DNA from: JABFRG01 sp046351415
GTDB lineage: Bacteria > Myxococcota_A > Polyangia > Polyangiales > Polyangiaceae
Assembly (NCBI GenBank): GCA_046351415.1
Contig: JAXLYO010000003.1
Coordinates: 511,936 to 575,935, forward strand
DNA: 64,000 nucleotides
Reading direction: 5' to 3'
The notes below the pieces were generated by a model that saw only the letters and a list, made by a program, of their open reading frames with translations, had not been told where the DNA came from and searched no databases. This document shows positions 34,874 through 42,549 of the stretch, in pieces (position 1 is the stretch's first letter; every line of letters starts with the position of its first letter). The position numbers were made by a program, and so were the translations under genes.

Positions 34874-35787
34874 GGTCGCTTGCTCGCCGTATCGGAAGAA
34901 GATGTGTCGTAGGCACAGCGAAACCCCACGTATTCGGTGCGCGCTGTTTGGAAGAATCGCCGAGAGGCGCCGCGTGTCGCATCTGCAGGGTCGCGAAAGG
35001 AGCCTCCGCGGACAACGTGGAACGTGCCGGTCGGTGCGCCCTTGGGGTCCGTCACGTCTTGATCGGAATAGCCGAAGCCGTCTTCGTCGATCATGTAGAA
35101 GTCCCACACCCATTCGGCGACGTTGCCTGCCAGATCGACGATGCCTTCAGGGGTCGTGCAGCCGGGAAGGGCGCCGACGGGGGCAAGGTAGAGGAATCCG
35201 TCGCGACCGTCCGTGTCGTCTCTCGAGCGCGAGCCCTGATTGCATACGCGGGGATTGTGGAGATTGCCGTAGGGAAAGGCGCGGCGATGAGTGCCGCGAG
35301 CCGCGAATTCCCATTCGGCTTCGCTGGGCAACCGTCCTCCGGCGAAGCTGCAGTAGCGCACGGCGTCTTCCCAGCGAACGTGCGTGACCGGGAAGTCAGG
35401 CCGATCGTAGCGAGCGTCACCCCGTGGAAAGCTCGCGGGGGAACAGCTGCCAGCGCGCGTGCAGTTGTCGTAGGCCTCTACGGTCACCTCCGTACGGTCG
35501 AGTTCGAAAGCGGAGAGGGTCACGCGATGGACGCGCCCTTCGGCCTTGAAGTTTGGCAGGAGCGCATCGCAAACGTTGCCCTGGACTTCGCGTGAGCAGA
35601 GGACTCGGGCTTGCTCGATTTCTTCCGGAGTCGAACCCATCACGAACCGCGCGGGCCCAAGGCGGACGCGCGAAGGCTTGGGAGCATGAACGACGATGTA
35701 CGACGACGCTGCCCCCGACGCGCTCTCGGGCGGGGGCGCCCAGAGAAACGACGTCGTCATGGCAAAGGCGAGCGAAGCGCGAATCAT
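34870..35787 (-). CDS. Formylglycine-generating-enzyme-fold (SUMF1) protein, likely non-catalytic
   Basis: A 305-aa protein with a cleavable signal (MIRASLAFAMTTSFLWAPPP). The FGE-sulfatase domain covers residues 55-300: RFVMGSTPEEIEQ, VTHVRWEDAVRYC, LPSEAEWEFAARG, LAGNVAEWVWDFY, VRGGSFRDPADATRGASRRF and VGFRCAYD. True FGEs have a Cys pair after RGGS. Here the segment reads FRDPADATRG without Cys, so copper-dependent formylglycine formation is not expected. Its start codon overlaps the pdhC stop. It is probably an extracytoplasmic binding or scaffold protein. Confidence 0.85.
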   Translation of the reverse strand: MIRASLAFAMTTSFLWAPPPESASGAASSYIVVHAPKPSRVRLGPARFVMGSTPEEIEQARVLCSREVQGNVCDALLPNFKAEGRVHRVTLSAFELDRTEVTVEAYDNCTRAGSCSPASFPRGDARYDRPDFPVTHVRWEDAVRYCSFAGGRLPSEAEWEFAARGTHRRAFPYGNLHNPRVCNQGSRSRDDTDGRDGFLYLAPVGALPGCTTPEGIVDLAGNVAEWVWDFYMIDEDGFGYSDQDVTDPKGAPTGTFHVVRGGSFRDPADATRGASRRFFQTARTEYVGFRCAYDTSSSDTASKRP

Positions 35788-37238
35788 CAGCCAGTGAGGA
35801 TCCTGAGCGGACGTTCGATGAGTGCTCGAAGTTCGGCGAGAAACGCCGCGCCGACCGCACCATCGATCACGCGGTGATCGCAGGAGAGGGTCATGGAGAG
35901 CTTCATCCCCGGCACGACGGCCCCGTCTTTCACCATGGGCTCGTCGCGCACTTGGCCGACCGCCAAGATGGCGCCTTCGGGTGGATTGATGACCGCTGAA
36001 AACGAATCGATGCCGAACATGCCGAGGTTCGAAATCGAGAACGTGCCTTCCTGCATTTCTTCGGGGCGAAGCTTCTTCTGCCGAGCCCTCGAGGCGAGTT
36101 CGCGGACCTCCTTCGCGATGGCCACGATGCTCTTTTGGTCGGCGTTGCGAATGACGGGGGTAACGAGACCGTCGGCGACGGCGACGGCGACCGAGATGTC
36201 GACGCGCTTGTGTACGAGGAGCGCCTCGGCCGTGTAGGTTGCGTTGCACTCGGGCACGCGGACGAGCGCAACGGCACATGCCTTGATCAAGATGTCGTTC
36301 AGGCTCACCTTGAGCGGCTTCTCGTCGGGTGCGCCCTCCTTCGACTTCGGTGCATCTGCGGCGAGCTCTGCGTTCACGTGTTCCCGAAGGGCCGACAACT
36401 CACCGGCATCGACATCGATCGTCAAATAGAAGTGCGGAACATTTTGCTTGGATTCCGTGAGGCGTCTCGCAATCGTCTTTCTCATTGGCGAGAGCGGTCG
36501 CACTTCGGGGGCTGCGAGCGCCGCGTGGCCCGACGTCGTGATGCCAGCACCTGGAACACGAGCGAGGCCCTTTTCGCCGGAACCGGCACGCTGCTTCAAA
36601 GCTTCGACGTCGCTCGGTGCGAGACGACCATGCGGTCCCGTGGGAGAGGCCTCCGAGAGATCGACGCCGAGGTCGCGGGCCATCTTACGAATGAAAGGCG
36701 AGGCAAGCACTTGGGTTGCATCACCACTCGGACGCTCGCCCTCTCGTTCGGTACGGGTCAGAATCGACCCGGTGTGCTTGGGAGGCGCTCCGGCGGGAGC
36801 TGTATTCCCGGAGGCTTTGGGAGGCACCGGCGCCTTCGATGCCTCGGCGGGAGCGGGGGCAGGTTTCGGAGGGGAGACCTCCGCCGGTTCTCCCTTTTCA
36901 GCCGTCTCCTCCTTCTTTGGCTCGGGGGCGGCGGGGCTTGCAGCTCCTGCGGGCGCCGCACCGCCGCCGGCCTGCTTCAGCAGTTCGGAGATGTCTTCCC
37001 CCGCGCTACCGAGGATCGCGACGGGCTGCCCGAGTCGTACCGTACTGCCCGGGGGCACGAGTAGCTTCAGGAGCGTGCCTGCGTCGAAGCTTCGAAACTC
37101 CATGGTCGCCTTGTCGGTCTCCACGTCTGCAAGCACGTCGTCGACGGCGATGGTGTCGCCCTCCTTCTTGTGCCAAGCAGAGAGAAGTCCTTCCTCCATG
37201 GTCGGAGAGAGCTTGGGCATATCGAGAAGCTTCGCCAT
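35787..37238 (-). CDS. pdhC: Pyruvate dehydrogenase E2, dihydrolipoamide acetyltransferase
   Basis: A 483-aa E2 from ATG 37238, MAKLLDMPKLSPTMEEGLLS. A single lipoyl domain occupies residues 1-80 with the lipoylated Lys43 in VETDKATMEF. A Pro/Ala linker is followed by the peripheral subunit-binding domain (ASPFIRKMARDLGVDLSEA; GRLAPSDVEAL), a second linker and the catalytic domain ending MTLSCDHRVIDGAVGAAFL (DHRxxDG). It accepts acetyl groups from E1 and passes them to CoA. The E3 gene is not in the operon. The stop overlaps the start of the FGE-fold gene. Confidence 0.96.
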   Translation of the reverse strand: MAKLLDMPKLSPTMEEGLLSAWHKKEGDTIAVDDVLADVETDKATMEFRSFDAGTLLKLLVPPGSTVRLGQPVAILGSAGEDISELLKQAGGGAAPAGAASPAAPEPKKEETAEKGEPAEVSPPKPAPAPAEASKAPVPPKASGNTAPAGAPPKHTGSILTRTEREGERPSGDATQVLASPFIRKMARDLGVDLSEASPTGPHGRLAPSDVEALKQRAGSGEKGLARVPGAGITTSGHAALAAPEVRPLSPMRKTIARRLTESKQNVPHFYLTIDVDAGELSALREHVNAELAADAPKSKEGAPDEKPLKVSLNDILIKACAVALVRVPECNATYTAEALLVHKRVDISVAVAVADGLVTPVIRNADQKSIVAIAKEVRELASRARQKKLRPEEMQEGTFSISNLGMFGIDSFSAVINPPEGAILAVGQVRDEPMVKDGAVVPGMKLSMTLSCDHRVIDGAVGAAFLAELRALIERPLRILTG

Positions 37239-37242
37239 CGGA

Positions 37243-38280
37243 CTACTCCTTTCCTTTCGCTTCGCCGTCGGCGGTGTTTGCCTTGGCTTGGGGGAGCGAG
37301 CCACTTCGCGCGAGAAGGCGCTTCACCGTATCGACGATGCGCGGCGTTTGCGGCATGCAGTATTGCTCGAGCTTCGCGTTGTACGGCATGGGGACGTCGA
37401 GCGTCGTGACGCGAAGTACCGGCGCCATGAGTGAATCGAATGCGAGGCGCTGCACGCGGTCGGCTACTTCCGCACCGACGCCCCCGTAGGGCCACCCTTC
37501 GTGCACCACCACGCAGTGATGCGTCTTCCACACGGAAGCGATGAGCGTTTCTTCGTCGAGTGGACGCAAAGAGCGCAGGTCAACCACCTCGACATCGATG
37601 CCTTCCTTCGCCAGGAGCTCGGCCGCCTCGAGAGCGAGGTGCGTCATGCGTGAGTAGGCAACGAGCGTGAGGGCCGTACCTTTGCGGACGACGTTGGCTT
37701 TGCCGAGCGGGACGATGACATCGCCTTCGGGGACGTCACCTTTGACTGAATAGAGTGTCTCCGACTCCATGACGAGAACCGGATTGTTGTCGCGAATGGC
37801 CGCTTTGAGCATGCCTTTGGCGTCCGCCGGAAAAGCCGGCGCGATGACCTTCAAGCCTGGGACTGTCGCGTAGAAGTGCTCCATGGCGTGGCTGTGCTGT
37901 GAACCCACCTGCCGCGCGCTCGCATTCGGTCCGCGGAGCACCATCGGGCAGCTGAACTGGCCACCAGACATCTGCCGCATCTTGGCTGCGTTGTTCAAAA
38001 TCTGATCGAAGGCGATTGCGGAGAAATTCCAAGTCATGAACTCCACGATGGGGCGAAGACCCACCATCGCTGCTCCTACCGCGATGCCGGTGAAGCCCGC
38101 CTCGGCAATCGGCGTGTCGAGCACGCGCTTCGGCCCGAACTTCTCGAGGAGGCCCTCGGTCACTTTGTAGGCGCCTTGGTAGTGGCCCACTTCTTCACCC
38201 AGGAGAAAGACGTTCTCGTCCTTCTCCATCTCTTCTTGCATCGCTTCACGAAGCGCTTCTCGGTAACGCATGTTGGGCAT
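37243..38280 (-). CDS. pdhB: Pyruvate dehydrogenase E1 beta subunit
   Basis: A 345-aa subunit: MRYREALREAMQEEMEKDEN, FLLGEEVGHYQGAYKVTEGL, DTPIAEAGFTGIAVGAAM, PIVEFMTWNFSAIAFDQILN and the transketolase C-terminal domain (VVHEGWPYGGVGAEVADRV). The Glu of IAEAGF activates ThDP. It pairs with PdhA. The last 20 residues are polar and Ala/Gly-rich. It starts 15 bp after pdhA and ends 4 bp before pdhC. Confidence 0.96.
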   Translation of the reverse strand: MPNMRYREALREAMQEEMEKDENVFLLGEEVGHYQGAYKVTEGLLEKFGPKRVLDTPIAEAGFTGIAVGAAMVGLRPIVEFMTWNFSAIAFDQILNNAAKMRQMSGGQFSCPMVLRGPNASARQVGSQHSHAMEHFYATVPGLKVIAPAFPADAKGMLKAAIRDNNPVLVMESETLYSVKGDVPEGDVIVPLGKANVVRKGTALTLVAYSRMTHLALEAAELLAKEGIDVEVVDLRSLRPLDEETLIASVWKTHHCVVVHEGWPYGGVGAEVADRVQRLAFDSLMAPVLRVTTLDVPMPYNAKLEQYCMPQTPRIVDTVKRLLARSGSLPQAKANTADGEAKGKE

Positions 38281-38295
38281 AGGTTTCGCGCTTTC

Positions 38296-39306
38296 TCAGG
38301 CCGAGAACGGTCCGTCGTAGGTTGTGGGTTCGAGGATGGAGGCTTCCGGTTCCGGGCTCTCTTCTGCAAAACGAATGGAGGCTTGGACCTTCGCTTCGAC
38401 GACCTCCTCGGCCTTCTTCACGTCTTCCTCGGATACCTTTTGCTCCGAAAGGCGCTTCCTCGCGATCTGCAGCGGATCGCGCTGTTTGCGTTCCTCGATC
38501 TCTTGCGGTGTTCGATACTTGCCGGGGTCGCTCATCGAGTGACCGCGATAGCGGTAGGTGCGCGCTTCGAGGAGGGAGGGGAGTGACTCCTCGCGGGCTC
38601 GTTTGACCGCTTCGCCAATGCGAGCCTTCACGTGATCGACGTCGTGTCCCTCGAAGCTCTCACCGTAGATGCCGTATCCGGAGGCCTTCTTCGAGACGTC
38701 CGGGACGGACATGGTGCGCTCGAGCGGCGTGCCCATCGAATACTCGTTGTTCTCGCAGATGAACACGATGGGCAGCTTCCAGAGCGCGGCGAGCGACACG
38801 CCTTCGTGAAAGCCCTGGATGGACACCGCGCCCTCGCCGAAGAAGCAAAGCGTGACGCGCTTGTCGCCTCGATACTTGGATGCGAAGGCAGCGCCGGCAC
38901 CGAGCGGGATGTGACTGCCGACGATGCCGTGGCCGCCGAGCATGCCGCGCTTCGCGTCGAACATGTGCATCGAGCCGCCGAGGCCACCAGAGCAGCCCGT
39001 CTTTTTGCCATAGAGCTCGGCCATCAGTGCTTCGGGCTCCATGCCTTTGGCAAGGGCGAGTCCGTGATCGCGGTAGGTCGTGACGACGTAGTCGTTCGGC
39101 TCGAGTGCGGCGACCGCACCCGTCGCAATGGCCTCCTGGCCAATGTAGAGATGCAGGAAGCCACCGATCTTGCCTTGGGCGTACGCGCGCGCTGCCTCTT
39201 CTTCGATCCTCCGGATGAGGAGCATGGCGCGATACAGGTCGAGCAGGGAGCTTTGGGGGGTCGGCGCAGGAATGGCCTCGGTCTTGCTTAGCTTGCCGTC
39301 ACTCAT
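38296..39306 (-). CDS. pdhA: Pyruvate dehydrogenase E1 alpha subunit
   Basis: A 336-aa ThDP-dependent subunit. It shows LYRAMLLIRRIEEEAARAYA, GFLHLYIGQEAIATGAV, YRDHGLALAKGM, GGLGGSMHMFD, the ThDP/Mg motif GDKRVTLCFFGEGAVSIQGF with ICENNEYSMGTPLERT, and the phosphorylation-loop-like YRYRGHSMSDPGKYR. It is the first gene of the pdhABC operon, so the promoter lies in 39307-39400. GGAAAGACC upstream of the ATG is a plausible RBS. Confidence 0.96.
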   Translation of the reverse strand: MSDGKLSKTEAIPAPTPQSSLLDLYRAMLLIRRIEEEAARAYAQGKIGGFLHLYIGQEAIATGAVAALEPNDYVVTTYRDHGLALAKGMEPEALMAELYGKKTGCSGGLGGSMHMFDAKRGMLGGHGIVGSHIPLGAGAAFASKYRGDKRVTLCFFGEGAVSIQGFHEGVSLAALWKLPIVFICENNEYSMGTPLERTMSVPDVSKKASGYGIYGESFEGHDVDHVKARIGEAVKRAREESLPSLLEARTYRYRGHSMSDPGKYRTPQEIEERKQRDPLQIARKRLSEQKVSEEDVKKAEEVVEAKVQASIRFAEESPEPEASILEPTTYDGPFSA

Positions 39307-39686
39307 GAGAGGTCTTTCCGGTTTAGGGCGAATCGGGCCGAACCGCGAGTGCTAAATTGCATAGGAGAATCGAATAGATGCGCCGGATTCGCCCGCATGT
39401 ACGGCCCGGCAAAAGGCGTGCCTGGATGCGGCTGGACCGGCCTTGTCCGTCTACATGTATGGAGCACGCGCGTGCTCACTCTAGAAAGCGCACAAATCGA
39501 ACGGGCCGTTGGACTTTTTCGGTCACAGAAGCGTCTATCTCTCGCACACTCGATGAGGACGTTGTCCTCCTCTTCTTGGGTCCCCGCCCAAGACGATGAC
39601 GAAAGAAACGCACTCCCCACGGGAACTTTTGAACGCCGATGCTTTCAAGCATCAGGCAACCAGCGAAAAGGAAGAAGGATACGGCG
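39307..39686. other. 380-bp intergenic region between pdhA and a divergent gene
   Basis: No gene is supported here. Open frames in both directions have shadow-type composition and no RBS. The left part should hold the pdh promoter on the minus strand. The region around 39555-39592 holds two hairpins related to the repeats at 40.4 and 61.0 kb. The right end has GAAGGA 8-10 nt before the ATG at 39687. Confidence 0.7.
39555..39592. repeat. Simpler relative of the composite hairpin repeat
   Basis: GAGGAC GTT GTCCTC (39555-39569) and CTTGGG TCCCCG CCCAAG (39575-39592). The first matches the GAGGAC/GTCCTC hairpin at 60975-60989. The second resembles the TTTTGGG/CCCAAAA hairpin at 40532 and 61027. 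It lies 95 nt upstream of the ATG at 39687, probably inside that gene's leader. Confidence 0.5.
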
Positions 39687-40421
39687 ATGAAGAGCACCCA
39701 CAAGGCGGCATGGATGATGGTGGCAGCAGCGGCACTCGTGGCTCCCTTGTTCGTCTCGGGTGACGCAGAGGCTTGTGGCGGCGAGATGTTCCGCGAGAGC
39801 ATCCAGCGTTCGCCGAAGCCGCTTCCGCCGGCCCTCGTGGCGAAGGCAGAGAAGTCGCTCGACGAAGGCAAGGGCGACGCGGCCCTCGTGTCGGCGCTCC
39901 AAGCTTATCCGACGCTCGCCAAGGCGAATCCGGGCAAGGACGCGATGATGAACCGTGCGCTCCGCCTCGCAGCGATGGCGACCATCCGCAGCGGCGGCGA
40001 GCAGAGCGTCATGGGCGCGAAGGCCCCCGTTTCGTACATCGACTACGACTACGGTCGCGAAGTGAACGTGCCCGCGAAGCTCGTCGCGCCGAAGACACAG
40101 GAAGAACGCGCCGCACGTCTCGAGTGGGCCATCAAGACCCTCCGCGCGCTACACGAGCAGAACCCGACGAACGTGACGGTCGAAGGCGACCTCGGAGAGG
40201 CGCTCGCGACGGTGCCGGAGCACGAGGAAGAAGCGCTCACGAAGCTCTCGGCACTTGCGGACAAGGACCTTCTCGGTAGCCCGCAAGCGTACAGCGCGCT
40301 CGCGAAGCTCCGCTTCCGCGCGGGTCTCACGAAGAAGAGTGTCGAAGCGCTCCAGCGTTGCAACGCGATGTCGGCCAAGCCCGGCGCCTGCGGTCCGCAG
40401 CTGCCGACCAATCCTGCCTGA
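39687..40421 (+). CDS. Secreted TPR-like protein
   Basis: A 244-aa protein from ATG 39687, with a signal peptide MKSTHKAAWMMVAAAALVAP and cleavage near SGDAEA. The mature part is helical with TPR-like repeats (LVAKAEKSLDEGKGDAALVS; LEWAIKTLRALHEQNPTNVT; AYSALAKLRFRAGLTKKSVE) and two terminal Cys. The frame extends upstream to 39639 without an RBS; GAAGGA supports 39687. It is followed by the 40.4-kb repeat. The function is unknown. Confidence 0.75.
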   Translation: MKSTHKAAWMMVAAAALVAPLFVSGDAEACGGEMFRESIQRSPKPLPPALVAKAEKSLDEGKGDAALVSALQAYPTLAKANPGKDAMMNRALRLAAMATIRSGGEQSVMGAKAPVSYIDYDYGREVNVPAKLVAPKTQEERAARLEWAIKTLRALHEQNPTNVTVEGDLGEALATVPEHEEEALTKLSALADKDLLGSPQAYSALAKLRFRAGLTKKSVEALQRCNAMSAKPGACGPQLPTNPA

Positions 40422-40437
40422 GGGGGGGGCACCCCCT

Positions 40438-40554
40438 CTCTATGGAGCCGTGCTCCATAGAGTCTCTCCCGCATTCTTTGGGGGGTTCACCCCCTCTCTA
40501 TGGAGCGGAGCTCCATAGAGTCTCACCCCGAGTTTTGGGTCCCGAGCCCAAAAC
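40438..40554. repeat. Composite hairpin repeat, two A hairpins plus B hairpin
   Basis: Hairpin A: CTCTATGGAGC/GCTCCATAGAG with a 3-nt loop, twice (40438-40462, loop CGT; 40496-40520, loop GGA). After the second copy come 11 nt, then hairpin B GTTTTGGG/CCCAAAAC (40532-40554, loop TCCCGAG). A 15-nt direct repeat CCCGCATTCTTTGGG occurs at 40468-40482 and 40572-40586. The A-spacer-B order recurs at 60991-61049. Confidence 0.85.
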
Positions 40555-40640
40555 GTTCTTTGGGGGCTTTGCCCGCATTCTTTGGGCTCGAGGGTTGTTG
40601 TTCGTAGTGGCGAAACTTTCGGTAAGCTCACGCGCTGACG

Positions 40641-41924
40641 ATGAAGCGAACTAGTCCAAAACGTATCGTTCAGGTCCTTGGGGTTCTCGCTCTTTTCGTT
40701 GCGTATGCTTGCAAGGAGAAGCCAAAGCCTCCTCCGGACGTGCAGCCCACGGCCACGGCGGCGCCGAGTGCAACGCTCGCTGCTCCTTCGTCGGATGTGC
40801 CGGGGAATGCGGAGCTGGGGAAAGCGCTCGTCGCCGAGCATCAGTGTAATCGCTGTCATGAGGGCACGGGGCTCGCTGCCGCTCCTCCGGCGCAGCAGTG
40901 CGTGCAGTGCCATCGGGACATCGCGGACGGGAAGTTCAATGCACCGGCGGCTTCGCTCGCGAAGTGGAAACCGGTGATCGCTCCTCTGACGGAGGTGCCT
41001 TCGTTCGTGGGAGCGGGAGCGCGCTTCAAGCGCAGCGCGATCGAAAATTATCTGCTCCAGCCACACGACCTTCGACCGAAGATGACGCAGCTGATGCCGC
41101 GGCTCGCTCTCACGCGACAAGAGGCCCGCCACATTGCAGCGTATCTCGTGCCCGACGAGACGAAAGCTGCCGTGGACGAGAAGCCCACCGGTGACGTGTC
41201 CAAAGGACGCACGGTGCTCGACACGAAGGGATGTGGAAGCTGTCACGCATTCTCCGGCGTTGCGCAGCTCCAGGGCTCGGCGATTCCCGTCACGGTCGAC
41301 GCGAAGACGATGGCACGTGCGACTGTGCTCGCGCCCGATCTCCGCTACGCGCGCGATCGCATGACGACGGCGCAGCTCGAAAACTGGCTACGCTCGCCAC
41401 ACAAGGTCAAAGCCGACACGACGATGCCCGACATCCCGCTTACGGACGCTGAAGTCAAAGACGCGGCGAGCTACATCCTCGCGGCCGAGCTCTCGCCCAA
41501 GGGTTCGGTGGCGCCCTTCGTGCGGCTGCCGGTGCTCACGCGGAAAGTGACGTTCGAAGAGGTCGACAAGAAAGTGCTCCATCGCACGTGTTGGCACTGC
41601 CACTCGGACCCAGACTTCGCGATCGGCGATGGGGGTCCCGGCAATTCCGGCGGCTTCGGGTTCAAGCCTCGCGGGCTCAATCTCGCAAGCTACGAGGGGG
41701 TCTCCGCGGGCCTTCTCGACAAGGGCGGTCAGCGCGCGAGTGTGTTCGCGAAAGGTGGTCCCGACCAGCTCCCGCTCATGATTCGGAGCCTCGTGGCTCG
41801 CCACAACGAGGAAGCGGGCGCTCCGACCGGCGAGGTTCGTGGTATGCCTCTCGGCATGCCGCCCCTCACCGCGGAAGAAATCCAGCTGGTCGATACGTGG
41901 GTCGCGCAAGGGAGACCGAAATGA
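40641..41924 (+). CDS. Tetrahaem cytochrome c lipoprotein
   Basis: A 427-aa protein with a lipoprotein signal (QVLGVLALFVAYAC, Cys near residue 24) and a Pro/Ala/Thr linker. It has four CxxCH haem sites: CNRCH, CVQCH, CGSCH and CWHCH. The C-terminal region KKVLHRTCWHCH with MPPLTAEEIQLVDTWV resembles a terminal cytochrome c domain. It is likely an outer-membrane or periplasmic electron-transfer protein. The last codons overlap the start of the thioredoxin-like gene (ATGA). Confidence 0.85.
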   Translation: MKRTSPKRIVQVLGVLALFVAYACKEKPKPPPDVQPTATAAPSATLAAPSSDVPGNAELGKALVAEHQCNRCHEGTGLAAAPPAQQCVQCHRDIADGKFNAPAASLAKWKPVIAPLTEVPSFVGAGARFKRSAIENYLLQPHDLRPKMTQLMPRLALTRQEARHIAAYLVPDETKAAVDEKPTGDVSKGRTVLDTKGCGSCHAFSGVAQLQGSAIPVTVDAKTMARATVLAPDLRYARDRMTTAQLENWLRSPHKVKADTTMPDIPLTDAEVKDAASYILAAELSPKGSVAPFVRLPVLTRKVTFEEVDKKVLHRTCWHCHSDPDFAIGDGGPGNSGGFGFKPRGLNLASYEGVSAGLLDKGGQRASVFAKGGPDQLPLMIRSLVARHNEEAGAPTGEVRGMPLGMPPLTAEEIQLVDTWVAQGRPK

Positions 41925-42529
41925 AATTCGCCATCGCATGCGTCGCATCGGCGCTGCTTTTTGCGCTCGGCGCCTCGAGCGCGGCTTGCAACAGTCGCCC
42001 TGCGACGGTGCCTTCCGACACGCCGACTTCGCAAAACGCAGGGTCCGTTGCTCCGCCCTCGTCGACGCCGCCGGCCTATACGCTCTCCATCGTCACGCCG
42101 CCGCCCGTTGCGACGCCTCCGGTGTCGCCGCCTTCGGGCTCGGCGTCGAACGCGAAGGTTCGCGTTGTCGAGTTGAACCAAGAAGGCGACCTGCCTTCGC
42201 TCGTGCGCGCGGCCAACGTTCGCGCCAAGGAAGAGCATCGCACGCTCGTCGTGTACGTCGGCGCCGACTGGTGTCCGCCTTGCAAAGCATTCCACGAAGC
42301 ACTCATGAAGGGCGAGCTCGACGAGAAGTTTCCGAACATGACGGTGCTCATGGTCGACCTCGATGCGAACCGCGAACGTGTGCTCTCGGCGGGCTACGGT
42401 TCGAAGTACATCCCGTTCTTCGCGGTCCCGGGGCCCGACGGTCGAAAGGCCAAGGGTTTCGAAGTCTCGACGCTCAAGAAAGATCAGGCGATGGCCGAGA
42501 TCATCGCGGGCCTCAAGAAGTTCATGTAG
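41921..42529 (+). CDS. Thioredoxin-like lipoprotein
   Basis: A 202-aa protein, ATG in an ATGA overlap with the cytochrome stop. The signal is IACVASALLFALGASSAAC with Cys near residue 23, then a Pro-rich linker. The thioredoxin fold has YVGADWCPPCKAFHEALMKG (active CxxC near residue 115) and IPFFAVPG (cis-Pro). It probably reduces the disulfides of apocytochrome before haem attachment, or other periplasmic disulfides; this is inference from the neighbouring cytochrome. Confidence 0.82.
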   Translation: MKFAIACVASALLFALGASSAACNSRPATVPSDTPTSQNAGSVAPPSSTPPAYTLSIVTPPPVATPPVSPPSGSASNAKVRVVELNQEGDLPSLVRAANVRAKEEHRTLVVYVGADWCPPCKAFHEALMKGELDEKFPNMTVLMVDLDANRERVLSAGYGSKYIPFFAVPGPDGRKAKGFEVSTLKKDQAMAEIIAGLKKFM

Positions 42530-42549
42530 AGCGCGCGTCGATCGAGCGA

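Noticed and set aside
34870..35787. Active sulfatase-modifying enzyme
   Set aside because: The RGGS segment lacks the Cys pair, and no sulfatase gene is nearby.
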